Shown here piece by piece: positions 18,548 through 27,736 of a stretch of 64,000 bases of DNA; position 1 is the stretch's first letter; each line of letters starts with the position of its first letter. The translations under genes and the position numbers were made by a program. The stretch comes from Nitrosomonas sp. HPC101 (GTDB lineage: Bacteria > Pseudomonadota > Gammaproteobacteria > Burkholderiales > Nitrosomonadaceae). Where the stretch lies: NCBI RefSeq assembly GCF_009833125.1, contig NZ_QRCC01000012.1:62001-126000 (forward strand), written 5' to 3'. The notes under the pieces were generated by a model that did not search any database, was not told the DNA's origin, and saw only the letters and a list, made by a program, of their open reading frames with translations.

Positions 18548-19488
18548 GCCTGATTATCCGCCGGGGAAAAGGAAGAGTCATCTTCTTCGTGGCCATGATT
18601 GATCTGCTGGTGAATTTCCTGAATGCAATCAAGCAACCCCTGCCCCAGATCGACGTGTTCGTTGAGTACCAGCTTGCGGCCGACGCGAGGCTGAAATGCA
18701 TACGGTGTAATCTGGTAATGGTGCCCCGGTTTAGCCTGATCAAAATGCAGCGCGACATCCCAGGGTAACATTTCCGAAATCATGGTCATGACATCGCGAA
18801 TACGCAGCTTTTCCTGACCGGTCAGGATCAGGTGGCGGTTGGCAAATTCCGGGGCGAGCACCTGTATGCTCATGCGGGCAGCGTCCTCGACATGGATATA
18901 TTCCCGGATCGATTCTCCGCTGCCGTGGTAAGTGATGGCATGTTGCTGTATGGCTTCGTGCAACATGCGGTAGATGCCGTTGCGTTTATCCGAGCGCCGG
19001 CCATAGAGCGATCCATAACGCAAAATGGTGTATTCCAGTCCGTAGCGTTCGTGATAGGTTTCAGTGAAGCGTTCGGCCGCCTGTTTGCTGGCACGATAGA
19101 AGGAGCCGGATTCAGAATAAACATAAATGCTGCTGGCAAAGATGAAGCGGCGCACGCCTGCCAGCCGGGATGCCTCCAGCGCATGCATGTTGCCGAGTAC
19201 ATTGATGTTGGCTGTGGCCAGAGGCTTGTCATGCGCTTCGTCGATATCGGCAATAGCCGCAAAATTGTAGACGGCTGCAGCGCCTTGAACGACATTGGAT
19301 ACCTGATTGATATCCATCAGATCGCCGATGATCATTTCCTGATCGGATCGTTGGAACGGGGAGGGGTGACGGTCGAACAGACGCACCTGATAGCCCGCAT
19401 TGGACAAGGCATCCGCCACATGGCTGCCCAGAAAGCCGCCTGCACCCAATACAACAGCCGTTTGTCCAGGTTGTATCGTTTCACTCAT
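18544..19488 (-). CDS. NAD-dependent nucleotide-sugar epimerase/dehydratase-like protein
   Basis: The 314-aa protein begins with the Rossmann motif VVLGAGGFLGSHVADAL and has the extended-SDR catalytic pattern with YRASK (Tyr and Lys) and SSIYVYSES upstream. The family acts on nucleotide sugars. It overlaps its neighbours by 4 and 8 bases. Its exact substrate is unknown; the context suggests a surface-glycan precursor. Confidence 0.85.
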   Translation of the reverse strand: MSETIQPGQTAVVLGAGGFLGSHVADALSNAGYQVRLFDRHPSPFQRSDQEMIIGDLMDINQVSNVVQGAAAVYNFAAIADIDEAHDKPLATANINVLGNMHALEASRLAGVRRFIFASSIYVYSESGSFYRASKQAAERFTETYHERYGLEYTILRYGSLYGRRSDKRNGIYRMLHEAIQQHAITYHGSGESIREYIHVEDAARMSIQVLAPEFANRHLILTGQEKLRIRDVMTMISEMLPWDVALHFDQAKPGHHYQITPYAFQPRVGRKLVLNEHVDLGQGLLDCIQEIHQQINHGHEEDDSSFSPADNQA

Positions 19489-20416
19489 TGAACAGACCTG
19501 CTTTGATCAATCCTTGTTTCAGATTTTCTGCGGCTTCGATTTCCATACGCTGTCGGGTTTCTCGCGCCAGTGAACCAATGTGGGAAGTCAGTATCGCCTG
19601 TTTGCATTCGCGCAAGGGACCCTGGTAGGGTTCCTGCTCGAAGCTATCCAGCGCAGCTGCCTCAATATGCCCCGAATTGAGCGCCGTACACAAGGCAGCT
19701 TCGTCAACCAGCCCGCCACGGGCGGCATTGATGAGAATTGCCCCTGGTTTCATGCGGGCAATGGCTTTGGCATCAATCAAATGGTGAACATCCGGAGAGT
19801 AGGGTAAATGGAGTGTCACAATGTCGGCCTGTTCGAGCAAAGTGGTCAGTGCAACGAGTTTAATGTCATCGGGTACCTGCTGTAAATGAGGGTCATGCGC
19901 GATGATCTGTGCGCTGAATGCCTGACATAATCTCGCAACTCGTCGGCCGATATGCCCCAGCCCGACGATGCCGATCGTGCGTGCGGCCAGCAGCCTTCCC
20001 TGTGAACGGGGCCATTCGCCTTCACGCACGGAGCGATCAATGCGATTGATCTGGCGCAGGCAATCGAGCATCAGCCCCAGTGTCAGTTCCGCAACGGCTT
20101 GTGCCGGGGCTTCAGGGGTGTTGGAAACCTGAATGTTCTGCCGCCGGGCGGCTTCCAGATCGACATTGTCCAGCCCGGTGCCGCAGCGTGCGATCACGCG
20201 CAAAGCACTGGCGCTTGTCAGTACATGTTCTGTCAAGGGTTCAACGCCTGCCAGCAGGGCAACGGTATCCGTGCCGAGTAAATCTGTTATTTCGTCTTCG
20301 GTAAGTTTACGCTGGTAAGGGTTGCCGGTGATGATGAAGCCGTGCGTGCGCAGCTGCTGAATGACCGGGTTGTGATCGAAGCCAAACGAGGAAGTGGAAA
20401 CGACAATCTTGCTCAT
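19481..20416 (-). CDS. D-2-hydroxyacid dehydrogenase (phosphoglycerate dehydrogenase-like)
   Basis: The 311-aa protein has the D-isomer-specific hydroxyacid dehydrogenase layout: VIARCGTGLDNVDLEAA, NAD motif GIVGLGHIGRRVA, INAARGGLVDEAAL (catalytic Arg) and LTSHIGSLARET with the catalytic His. It is shorter than SerA and lacks the C-terminal ACT domain, so it is probably not the serine-pathway enzyme. It overlaps both neighbours by a few bases. In this operon it may interconvert a 2-keto and 2-hydroxy sugar acid; this is inference. Confidence 0.86.
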   Translation of the reverse strand: MSKIVVSTSSFGFDHNPVIQQLRTHGFIITGNPYQRKLTEDEITDLLGTDTVALLAGVEPLTEHVLTSASALRVIARCGTGLDNVDLEAARRQNIQVSNTPEAPAQAVAELTLGLMLDCLRQINRIDRSVREGEWPRSQGRLLAARTIGIVGLGHIGRRVARLCQAFSAQIIAHDPHLQQVPDDIKLVALTTLLEQADIVTLHLPYSPDVHHLIDAKAIARMKPGAILINAARGGLVDEAALCTALNSGHIEAAALDSFEQEPYQGPLRECKQAILTSHIGSLARETRQRMEIEAAENLKQGLIKAGLFNE

Positions 20417-21180
20417 AGAGATGTTCTGATTATGTTCAGATGGGTGCGGCAGAGGGAATCGAGCATGCGGATATCCAGACTGTATCCCAGGAAGGTGAAG
20501 CCCTGTCCGATACGTTGTTGCAGCATAGCCGGATCAGGTTCAACGACATGAATGCCGCCTGCCTTGTGGTGGCGGAGTCCGGCTTGCAGTACCTGTTGTA
20601 TAGCAGTTTGCACATCAGGATGCTCCAGTTCACCTGGCCGCCCCATCGATCCCGATAAATCATAGGGACCGATGATATAGGCATCAATCCCGGGCGTGGA
20701 CAGAATGGCGTCGATATTTTCAATGGCCTGGATATGTTCGATCATTACAATGACGACAGCATTGTCGCGCAGCCATTGCCGGTATGCCTGAAAGCTGGAG
20801 CCATAGCCCTGGGCGCGTGCCAATCCCACACCACGGGTGCCCTCAGGCGGGTAATAAACGGCACTGACGGCGGCACGGGCGTCCTCTGCAGATTTGATCA
20901 TCGGTACCATGATTCCAGTCGCACCGGCATCCATGACACGTTTGATCTGGTCAGGATGATTGGAGGTCAGCCGCACGATGGCCGGACAGTGTTGACCATC
21001 CAGTATCTGAATGAGTGCTTGTACTTCGCTGAGTTCAAGCACGCTGTGTTCGGTATCGAGTACCAGCCAGTCGAAACCGGCTTTGGCCATGATTTCAGCA
21101 ATCGAGGAATGGCCCAGGGTGATCCATGAGCCGATGGTCAGTTCGTGGTGGGCGAGTCGGGTTTTCAGTGACATGCGCAT
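20413..21180 (-). CDS. HpcH/HpaI-family class II aldolase
   Basis: The 255-aa protein matches the HpcH/HpaI aldolase family: GSWITLGHSSIAEIMAKAGF, then FDWLVLDTEHSV, a DAGATGIMVPMIKSAEDA segment and AYIIGPYDLSGSMG. These metal-dependent enzymes join pyruvate to aldehydes to give 4-hydroxy-2-keto acids, or split them. It lies between a KdsB-like gene (11-base gap) and the hydroxyacid dehydrogenase (4-base overlap). Placed next to a cytidylyltransferase, it is a candidate for building a 3-deoxy-2-ulosonic acid. Confidence 0.88.
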   Translation of the reverse strand: MRMSLKTRLAHHELTIGSWITLGHSSIAEIMAKAGFDWLVLDTEHSVLELSEVQALIQILDGQHCPAIVRLTSNHPDQIKRVMDAGATGIMVPMIKSAEDARAAVSAVYYPPEGTRGVGLARAQGYGSSFQAYRQWLRDNAVVIVMIEHIQAIENIDAILSTPGIDAYIIGPYDLSGSMGRPGELEHPDVQTAIQQVLQAGLRHHKAGGIHVVEPDPAMLQQRIGQGFTFLGYSLDIRMLDSLCRTHLNIIRTSL

Positions 21181-21191
21181 TCCAGTCGTAT

Positions 21192-21950
21192 TCAGGATTT
21201 TCGGTATTCAGCCAGCAGCGAATCAGTGGCCATCAACGCTGCGACACGTATCAGATCAGCTTCGGTATCGACCGCTTGTGTGTCATGGCTGGTTTCCACC
21301 ATTCTGACATGGCGGCCATGTTCCAGCAGGCGCAGCATGTCGATCGATTCCAGTTTTTCCAGCGGAGTAGGTGGCAGTTGGCTGTATTCAATCAGGCAGG
21401 TACGTGTAAACGGGATGATGCACACCTGCTTGTAAGCAGCAGTTGCGCCAAAGCCGCCGGGAGCCAGTGTCGGGATCGGCTGACGGGTCATGTACAGTGC
21501 ATTTCCCTGCTGATCCATAACGACTTTGATGGTATTGGGGTTGCGGAAATCGGCTTCATTATCAATGCGACGTGTCAGATTGACGCATTCCAGTTCCGGG
21601 TCAGTGTGGAAAGGTGTGACAGCAGCATCGATCATGGAAGGAAGCACCATCGGTTCATCTCCCTGCACCATGACAATCAGATCGGCGTCGGTATGTGCAG
21701 CAGCTTCTGCGATGCGGTCACTGGCCCGCTCGTGGTTGTCCGAAGTCATAATGACCGGAGCGCCGAAGGTGGTTGCAGCCTGCCGGATGGCTTCATCGCA
21801 AGTGGCAATATACGCTGCATCGAGGGATTTACTCATGGCAACACGCTGGTAAACATGCTCCAACATGGTGCATCCCAACAGCTGCGCAAGGGGTTTGCCG
21901 GGAAAGCGCGATGAGCCCATGCGTGCCGGAATGATGGCGATTGTTTTCAT
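21192..21950 (-). CDS. KdsB-like CMP-sugar (ulosonic acid) cytidylyltransferase
   Basis: The 252-aa protein starts with IPARMGSSRFPGKPLAQLLG, the nucleotide-binding signature of the KdsB/NeuA cytidylyltransferases, and has VMVQGDEPMVLPSMID. The usual KdsB segment with GTER reads HERASDRIAEA here, and other positions differ, so the substrate may not be ordinary Kdo. It is the first gene of the minus-strand operon, starting 284 bases from the divergent plus-strand ligase gene. It would activate a keto-acid sugar as its CMP form for transfer to the cell surface. I leave the symbol blank because of the divergence. Confidence 0.83.
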   Translation of the reverse strand: MKTIAIIPARMGSSRFPGKPLAQLLGCTMLEHVYQRVAMSKSLDAAYIATCDEAIRQAATTFGAPVIMTSDNHERASDRIAEAAAHTDADLIVMVQGDEPMVLPSMIDAAVTPFHTDPELECVNLTRRIDNEADFRNPNTIKVVMDQQGNALYMTRQPIPTLAPGGFGATAAYKQVCIIPFTRTCLIEYSQLPPTPLEKLESIDMLRLLEHGRHVRMVETSHDTQAVDTEADLIRVAALMATDSLLAEYRKS

Positions 21951-22234
21951 GATTATGTAAAGAAATGGCTAGCTAAATAAATGTGCAGTGCGTGATGAAG
22001 TAAATAAAACATTTTTACTTGTGAGACGGTGTGTTGCAGCTGATTTGCCAGATTTGTAGGTGTTGGCACTGTGTATAATGCCATTTTTGCAGATATCTTA
22101 GCCTCTGCTTGCCAGTTTTTTATAATAACACAGGTTTATTTATTCGCTCTTGCCCACATCGTCTGGCTGAAATTTATTAAGTCACCATGCATGTTCTTTG
22201 TTGAAGTAATCTGTTTTGTTTGTAAAGGCTTATT
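21951..22234 (+). promoter_or_regulatory. Divergent promoter region with TATAAT at 22074-22079
   Basis: This AT-rich gap separates the minus-strand sugar operon from the plus-strand ligase gene. A perfect TATAAT lies at 22074-22079 on the plus strand, about 155 bases before the ligase TTG start. The -35 box is weak (TTTGTA with short spacing), so the call is tentative. Nothing else is evident. Confidence 0.35.
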
Positions 22235-23461
22235 TTGAGTAACTGGATTGTACTGAATGGGCGTGAATTATTGATACGGTTTGCGCTGATGTTTTTTTGT
22301 CTCGCACTCTGGCCAAAAGGGGGTATTTACTGGGGAATGGGTGTGCTGGCGCTTGCCTGGTTGCTAGATGGAGGGATGTCCAGATCCGATCTGATTAAGG
22401 AGCCTTTGATTTTGGGTATCCTGTTATTTTGCGGTGTGTGGCTGCTGGGTCTGTTATGGAGCGATTTTGCAGCAGATCTCGAAGGAAAATGGATAAAGTA
22501 CTTTGTCTTTTTTGTATTTATCCCTTTGTTTTCCCTTTTAAACAGGGAGCGTTTACCTTGGGTGGCAGGCGCGCTCCTTTGTGGTTATCTGGCAATGGTG
22601 ATATTGGGCGGTTATCAATGGGTGGCAGAGGAAGAGCAGGGAATTTCTCTATTTGACATGTCCTATTTATCCTATTCTGCGGTGCTGGGGATTGGCGTTA
22701 TTTTGGCAGTTTATGGAGGGTGGATTGCTTTATCCAGAGCAAACTGGCCTCTGTCAATTCTGTTGTGGCTGGCTGCGTTGCTATTATTGTTTTTTCAATT
22801 CCATGAGAATGCAAGAGGTATATTGCTTTCAACAGTAGCGGTACTGTTGTTGATGTTCTGCCTGCGCTATCGGGCAAAGAGCGGGATACTGGCAGTTTGT
22901 TTGGCTTCAATTGTTGCTGTGATTATATTATTCGCCACGAGCAGTGATGTTTTTCATGAAAGGCTGGAAGCGATTGGCTCGGATCTCCGGTTATTTCAGC
23001 AAGGAGATTATCAAACCAGTGTGGGTTATCGGCTGGCGACTTGGGATATTGGCTTGCATGGTCTTGCTGAAGCTCCTGTATTGGGGCATGGCTCTGGTAT
23101 GGGGAAGCACTATCTCGCGAATGGTTTTAAATCTTATAAGGATGGAATATACAGAGATTTGCCTGAGTTTCATGAGGCAAAACATTTCCATAACGAGTTG
23201 GTTGAGATTGGCGTACATTTAGGACTGTTGGGTATTTCTGCTTTTGCATTTTTGTTATGGTGCTGGTTCAAAACGTTTAAACAGCAGCAGATGACCTTGT
23301 TGGGTATTGCCATAGTGTGTTTCATTTTTTTGTCCGGATTGACTGATGCTATTTTGCTGTACAGCAGAATTTCACCCTTCTTGCTGGCAGTGACGGCTGT
23401 GATCGTTTGCTGGCAAAGATATAAAGGAGGGCTTGATCTGGTTGATCGGAAAAGCTCGTAA
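22235..23461 (+). CDS. O-antigen ligase-like membrane protein (WaaL/Wzy family)
   Basis: The 408-aa protein is very hydrophobic, with about ten predicted membrane segments and a large loop around residues 235-320 (SVGYRLATWDIGLHGLAEAP, then GHGSGMGKHYL and HFHNELVEIGVHLGLLG). The final HNExxxxxxxxGLLG pattern is typical of the O-antigen ligase/polymerase family. The start codon is TTG, as no ATG or GTG is placed well upstream. It diverges from the CMP-sugar operon, so a role in attaching a surface glycan to lipid A core is likely. Confidence 0.84.
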   Translation: MSNWIVLNGRELLIRFALMFFCLALWPKGGIYWGMGVLALAWLLDGGMSRSDLIKEPLILGILLFCGVWLLGLLWSDFAADLEGKWIKYFVFFVFIPLFSLLNRERLPWVAGALLCGYLAMVILGGYQWVAEEEQGISLFDMSYLSYSAVLGIGVILAVYGGWIALSRANWPLSILLWLAALLLLFFQFHENARGILLSTVAVLLLMFCLRYRAKSGILAVCLASIVAVIILFATSSDVFHERLEAIGSDLRLFQQGDYQTSVGYRLATWDIGLHGLAEAPVLGHGSGMGKHYLANGFKSYKDGIYRDLPEFHEAKHFHNELVEIGVHLGLLGISAFAFLLWCWFKTFKQQQMTLLGIAIVCFIFLSGLTDAILLYSRISPFLLAVTAVIVCWQRYKGGLDLVDRKSS

Positions 23462-23506
23462 GTCCAAGAGAGTATTCAGAATTTGTAAACGTTTGGAATT
23501 GTTTGA

Positions 23507-24199
23507 ATGTCAACCCTGCAGCCACCTGTTGTCAATGGTCCAAATGGATTAATCCCCGTTGATCCAGTCATCGAGCAGTATATGCGCACACTGGCGGGGC
23601 AGTTTGATCATTCAATTCTCGACGAAATGGAGGCATTTGCTCAGGAGAAAGATTTTCCGATTGTTGGCAGACTGGTTGGCATCTCGCTGGAAATTTACGC
23701 AAAAATGATTGGGGCGCGCAAGGTTTTCGAGTTTGGAAGCGGGTACGGCTACTCTGCCTACTGGTTTGGCAGGGCAGTCGGGCCGGAGGGGCAGGTGATC
23801 TGTACGGACAGTAATCCACTCAATCAGAAAAAGGCGGAGCAGTATCTTGCAGCCACTGGACTGTGGGAGCGAGTGAAGTTCTGTACTGGTTATGCTCAGG
23901 ATATATTTGTGCAGACTGATGGAGTATTCGATATCTGCTACAACGATGCAGATAAAAGCGGGTATCCGGATATCTGGTTGATGGCCAGGGAGCGAATTCG
24001 TCCTGGCGGCCTGTATATTGCTGACAATGTACTGTGGCATGGACGGGTCGCTATGAATGATGGCCCTGTAGAGGTCAAACCGGGCGGGACTGAGGCAATC
24101 AGGGAACATAATCAGCTGATTTGTAACGATCCTGAATTTGATGCCTTTATCAATCCAACGCGTGATGGCGTTATCGTGGCGCGCAGAAAAATGGCATAA
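23507..24199 (+). CDS. SAM-dependent O-methyltransferase (catechol OMT-like)
   Basis: The 230-aa protein has the class I methyltransferase motif VFEFGSGYGYSAYWFGRAVG (motif I), then VICTDSN and YNDADKSGYPDIW in the place of the metal-binding FIDADK motif of family-3 O-methyltransferases. RPGGLYIADNVLWHG follows. The acceptor is unknown; these enzymes methylate catechol-like hydroxyls. It starts 45 bases after the ligase gene, so it may be co-transcribed. Confidence 0.86.
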   Translation: MSTLQPPVVNGPNGLIPVDPVIEQYMRTLAGQFDHSILDEMEAFAQEKDFPIVGRLVGISLEIYAKMIGARKVFEFGSGYGYSAYWFGRAVGPEGQVICTDSNPLNQKKAEQYLAATGLWERVKFCTGYAQDIFVQTDGVFDICYNDADKSGYPDIWLMARERIRPGGLYIADNVLWHGRVAMNDGPVEVKPGGTEAIREHNQLICNDPEFDAFINPTRDGVIVARRKMA

Positions 24200-24251
24200 T
24201 ACAGCCTCGAGTTATTTGTCTTTCTGTTATTGATTAATCAGGAGAACTTTT

Positions 24252-24509
24252 ATGCAAATCCATGTGTACGATACCTATGTCAAATCCAAGCGTGGACACA
24301 CTATGCACTTCGATGTGTTTACTGATGTAAGAGACGATAAAAAAGCGATAGAATTTGCCAGGGAATGGCTCACTTCGATCGGAGAAGAGGGTGCAACAGT
24401 GACCAGTGAAGAGTGTCGTTTCTGTCATAGTCAGAAGGCGCCTGATGAGGTGATTGAGGCGATCAAGCAGGATGGGTATTACATTTACAAAATGGAAGGA
24501 TGTGATTAG
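24252..24509 (+). CDS. DUF2024-family small protein
   Basis: The 85-aa protein starts MQIHVYDTYVKSKRGHTMHF and has EECRFCHSQKAPDEV followed by IKQDGYYIYKMEGC, the DUF2024 pattern including the CxxCH pair. No function is known to me. AGGAG precedes the ATG. Confidence 0.85.
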   Translation: MQIHVYDTYVKSKRGHTMHFDVFTDVRDDKKAIEFAREWLTSIGEEGATVTSEECRFCHSQKAPDEVIEAIKQDGYYIYKMEGCD

Positions 24510-24557
24510 CAGATTATCAGTGAGTCGAGATCTTGCGATAATTATGGAGTATATGCG

Positions 24558-25076
24558 ATGAGGCGGATATTCGTGAAATTACTGATACTGTCAGCTGTTT
24601 TTTTTATGACGAGTATTGCAGCACATGCAGCCGAGCCAAAATCAATTGGAGAATTCAGTGATTGGGTTGCCTATGTGTACATGGAGGAAAATAACAAGGT
24701 TTGTTACATGATCGGCAAGCCTAATAAAGAGGAAGGTAACTATACCAAGCGAGGAAGTGTTTATGCGCTTATCACTCACCGTCCCGCTGAAAAAAGTAAA
24801 AACGTGTTCAGTTTCGTTGCGGGTTACCCATATAAGGCCAACAGTGAGGTGACAGTCAGTATCGGCAGTCAGCGTTTTAAATTGTTTACGCAGAATGAAA
24901 CTGCCTGGGCACCTGATTCGGCTACGGATAACAGGCTGGTATCAGCGATACGCGGAGGTAACCAGATGGTGGTAAGTGGGGCTTCCGCCCAGGGAACGGC
25001 AACAACGGATACCTTTAGCTTAAAAGGATCAAGTGCAGCCTATGCCGCTATTTCCAAGGAATGCGGGATCAAATAA
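24558..25076 (+). CDS. IalB-like periplasmic protein
   Basis: The 172-aa protein has a signal peptide (RRIFVKLLILSAVFFM, with AHA-AEP cleavage at about residue 25). The mature part has FSDWVAYVYMEENNKVCYMI and ALITHRPAEKSKNVFSFVAG, typical of the invasion-associated locus B (IalB) family, with two cysteines that may pair. The role of this family outside Bartonella is unclear. It is 49 bases after DUF2024 and 9 before the ArsC-family gene. Confidence 0.83.
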   Translation: MRRIFVKLLILSAVFFMTSIAAHAAEPKSIGEFSDWVAYVYMEENNKVCYMIGKPNKEEGNYTKRGSVYALITHRPAEKSKNVFSFVAGYPYKANSEVTVSIGSQRFKLFTQNETAWAPDSATDNRLVSAIRGGNQMVVSGASAQGTATTDTFSLKGSSAAYAAISKECGIK

Positions 25077-25085
25077 GGTAGATGC

Positions 25086-25433
25086 ATGGGCGATAAAATA
25101 ACTATTTATCAGAAACCTACTTGCAGCAAATGTCGGGAGGCACTGGCTATCCTCAAGGAAAGCGGTAATGAGTTTGAAAGTATTAACTATTACGAAACCC
25201 GGTTGACTGCCGATATGTTGCGTGAGATTGTTCGTAAACTGGGTATTCCGACGAGAAGTTTGTTGCGTTCGGATGAGCTGCTTGCCAAAGGTTTGGAGTC
25301 AGCAGATGATGAGGCGTTATTGCAACTGATGGCGGAAAATCCTGATTTAATTCAGCGCCCGATTGTCATTCGTGGGGATCGTGCAATAGTGGGAAGGCCA
25401 CCAGAGCGAATAAAAACGCTACTGAAGGGTTGA
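25086..25433 (+). CDS. ArsC-family reductase-like protein
   Basis: The 115-aa protein has a thioredoxin-like start, ITIYQKPTCSKCREAL, with Cys residues in the ArsC position, and a QRPIVIRGDRAIVGRPPE segment that carries the conserved Arg and Pro of glutaredoxin-type arsenate reductases. Many family members are YffB/Spx-like and not arsenate reductases, so true arsenate reduction is not shown. No other ars genes are nearby. Confidence 0.82.
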   Translation: MGDKITIYQKPTCSKCREALAILKESGNEFESINYYETRLTADMLREIVRKLGIPTRSLLRSDELLAKGLESADDEALLQLMAENPDLIQRPIVIRGDRAIVGRPPERIKTLLKG

Positions 25434-25474
25434 AAGTTTATCCGATCAAGCCAATCAAAAAAGCAGAAGCTGCG

Positions 25475-25504
25475 AAGTGCAGACAATTAGGATTGCCTGC
25501 ACTT
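25475..25504. terminator. Bidirectional hairpin between convergent genes
   Basis: AAGTGCAGACAAT and ATTGCCTGCACTT form a stem with 12 of 13 pairs and a 4-base loop, between the stop of the ArsC-family gene (plus) and the end of rplS (minus). On the minus side a run of six T follows about a dozen bases later, so it is a plausible but not perfect rho-independent terminator. Confidence 0.5.
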
Positions 25505-25514
25505 AAAAGCCATA

Positions 25515-25898
25515 TTATTCCGCTGCGCTCTTCTGAACTCTGCGTGCAGGTAGTTTTTCCCGGATTCTTGCAGCTTTGCCGGTTCTGTCTCTGAGGTAAT
25601 AGAGTTTGGCCCGGCGTACCGCGCCGCGTCGTTTGACTTCCATGCTTGCGATGAGGGGAGAATAAGTCTGGAATGTACGTTCTACCGCTTCTCCACTGGA
25701 TATTTTTCTCACAATAAACGAGGAATTGAGCCCGCGGTTACGTTTGGCGATGACAACCCCTTCAAAAGCCTGGATACGCTTGCGATCACCTTCTACTACA
25801 TTTACGTTGACCACGACTGTATCACCCGGCGAAAAATCAGGAATTGTTTTCCCCAGTCTTGCTATTTCCTCTTGTTCCAGTTGTTCGATCAAGTTCAT
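25515..25898 (-). CDS. rplS: 50S ribosomal protein L19
   Basis: The 127-aa protein has the L19 pattern: [55 protein letters not shown] and the [20 protein letters not shown] end. L19 sits at the subunit interface of the ribosome. The C-terminus has a short extension. It is last in the rpsP-rimM-trmD-rplS operon, one base from trmD. Confidence 0.98.
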   Translation of the reverse strand: MNLIEQLEQEEIARLGKTIPDFSPGDTVVVNVNVVEGDRKRIQAFEGVVIAKRNRGLNSSFIVRKISSGEAVERTFQTYSPLIASMEVKRRGAVRRAKLYYLRDRTGKAARIREKLPARRVQKSAAE

Positions 25899-25899
25899 T

Positions 25900-26715
25900 T
25901 CATTGCTCCTGTTCTTTTATCGTATCTGTCTTTGCCTGGTCGGTAATTGCCAAGCATTGTGATTGCTTAAATTCTTCCAGTAATTCCTTCTCCTTGTCGG
26001 GGAGGCCTTCCGGATACTTTTCTGCGAGCAAATCAGGCCTTTTTAACCAGGTCCTGCCTATCGACTGTTGCAGACGCCAGCGCTCTATTTTTTCATGATT
26101 GCCGGATAATAGTACCTCGGGTACTGGTTTTCCCTTATAGATATCAGGGCGGGTATAATGTGGATATTCCAGCAAGTGATTGACGTGGGAATCCTGACTG
26201 GCTGACTGTGTGTCCCCCAATGCGCCGGGCAGCTGCCTGATTACCGCATCGATTAACGCCATAGCTGCCAGCTCTCCGCCAGAAATCACGTAGTCTCCAA
26301 TCGAGATTTCTTCGTCTACCCGGTTTTCTATTAACCGTTCATCGATTCCTTCGTAGCGCCCGCAAAGCAATACAACTCCGTGCAATTTGGATATCCGCAG
26401 AACTTTCTCATGATTCAGTCGCCCGCCTTGTGGAGAAAGATAGATAACTCTGGTCCTATTGATTCCATTTCTGGTCTGCTGAATTTTTGCATCTGTAATA
26501 GCCCGATCCAGTGGCTCAGCCATCATGACCATACCGGGACCTCCACCGTAAGGCGCATCATCTACCGTGCGGTAGCGGTTTGCGGCATAGTCGCGAGGAT
26601 TCCAAGTGCGCAGATAATATAAGTTGTTTTCTCTGGCTCTGCCTGTTATTCCATGCTGTGTGACAGCATCAAACATTTTGGGTAACAGCGTAACGACGTC
26701 AAATTCAAACGGCAT
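25900..26715 (-). CDS. trmD: tRNA (guanine-N1)-methyltransferase
   Basis: The 271-aa protein matches Trm[53 protein letters not shown] and [18 protein letters not shown], which includes the trefoil-knot SAM site. It methylates G37 of tRNAs with a following G. It has a C-terminal extension beyond the usual end. Standard position between rimM and rplS. Confidence 0.98.
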   Translation of the reverse strand: MPFEFDVVTLLPKMFDAVTQHGITGRARENNLYYLRTWNPRDYAANRYRTVDDAPYGGGPGMVMMAEPLDRAITDAKIQQTRNGINRTRVIYLSPQGGRLNHEKVLRISKLHGVVLLCGRYEGIDERLIENRVDEEISIGDYVISGGELAAMALIDAVIRQLPGALGDTQSASQDSHVNHLLEYPHYTRPDIYKGKPVPEVLLSGNHEKIERWRLQQSIGRTWLKRPDLLAEKYPEGLPDKEKELLEEFKQSQCLAITDQAKTDTIKEQEQ

Positions 26716-26725
26716 GGTACAAAGC

Positions 26726-27298
26726 TCAATAATCCAGTTCCCAATCCACCGTGATTTGTCGTGACTTCAAGTCTACCTGCTTGATAACCTGATCTACGAA
26801 AGGAATCAACTCTTCCTTATCATTAGGGAGCTGAACGCGCACAACATCATTTGCTCCTGTTTCAAATAATCCAGCTACAGTCCCGATAACCTCCCCTTGC
26901 ATGTTAACAACGCTGGTTCCAATTAAATCTGACCAATAATAACCATCTTCTCCGTCTTCTGATAATTGAGGCAGCTGGTTGCGTGGCACGGCAATCAACA
27001 ATCCCTTCAATTCAGAAGCCCTCGTCCGATCATTATATTCTTCCAAGGTAATAACCAGCTGATTATTATGGATGGAGAAAGCAGTCGGATGTACGATCTG
27101 CCAGCTTTTTTCATCATTGCCAAGCCACCAGGAGGTGTATTCCATCAATCCATCGATGTACTCGGTGAAAGGAGCAACTTTGATCTGACCCCGAATGCCG
27201 TGTGAACCGATAACCTTGCCCAGTACAACCATTGGCTCCTTGTTTACGAGAACCCCGGTTTTATTCCGGTGACTGAGTGGCTTTTTGTTGCCTGTCAA
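26726..27298 (-). CDS. rimM: Ribosome maturation factor RimM
   Basis: The product has the RimM pattern: [21 protein letters not shown] at the start, [21 protein letters not shown] in the middle, and a [20 protein letters not shown] and [15 protein letters not shown]-domain. It helps mature the 30S head. The longest frame (190 aa) starts at 27298 and overlaps the S16 gene by 38 bases; a later start, at the Met 22 codons in, would give a normal family length, so the start is uncertain. Confidence 0.96.
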   Translation of the reverse strand: MTGNKKPLSHRNKTGVLVNKEPMVVLGKVIGSHGIRGQIKVAPFTEYIDGLMEYTSWWLGNDEKSWQIVHPTAFSIHNNQLVITLEEYNDRTRASELKGLLIAVPRNQLPQLSEDGEDGYYWSDLIGTSVVNMQGEVIGTVAGLFETGANDVVRVQLPNDKEELIPFVDQVIKQVDLKSRQITVDWELDY

Positions 27299-27530
27299 GC
27301 TGTTTGACGAGCCTGGAGACGGTATCGGATAGTTGTGCTCCTTTGGATTGCCAGTGATTCAGACGATCCATCTGAATACGTAAACTTTCCTCGCCGCCCG
27401 TAGCCCGAGGGTTATAGAATCCTACCCGTTCTATAAACTTTCCGTCCCGATGGCGGCGGGAATCGGCCACTACCATATTGTAAAAAGGACGTTTTTTGAC
27501 GCCACTTCGTGCCAGTCTGACTACTACCAT
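27261..27530 (-). CDS. rpsP: 30S ribosomal protein S16
   Basis: I place the start at ATG 27530, preceded by AAGGGGC, giving an 89-aa S16: [20 protein letters not shown], then [16 protein letters not shown] and [16 protein letters not shown] longer frame reaches 27707, but its first 59 residues are not part of S16. It is first in the rpsP-rimM-trmD-rplS operon. Confidence 0.98.
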   Translation of the reverse strand: MVVVRLARSGVKKRPFYNMVVADSRRHRDGKFIERVGFYNPRATGGEESLRIQMDRLNHWQSKGAQLSDTVSRLVKQLDRQQKATQSPE

Positions 27531-27736
27531 GTTGCCCCTTGTGTAAAGTGGTTGTTTGCTAACTAAAACCCGCAATTCTATGGCAGCTTTCATATACTTA
27601 GCAAGTGGTAAATTGAATTGTGCCTTTGGAAAAAGGCCATGCCTGAAGCCTGGATCGATATAATCAATAGTTTCAATGATAGCTCCCCAAGTCATTGCGC
27701 TGCTCATAATACAATAACTTGATATTGAGGAAATAG

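Noticed and set aside
18832..19491. 219-aa plus-strand frame opposite the epimerase gene
   Set aside because: No family match and it mirrors a strongly supported gene.
21126..21914. 262-aa plus-strand frame opposite the cytidylyltransferase gene
   Set aside because: Shadow frame with Cys- and His-rich composition, no motifs.
22063..22080. Possible sigma-54 site (TGGCAC...TGC)
   Set aside because: The distance between the GG and GC elements is three bases too long for a sigma-54 promoter.
27531..27707. 59-residue N-terminal extension of S16
   Set aside because: S16 proteins start at VVVRLARS and a ribosome binding site lies just before ATG 27530.
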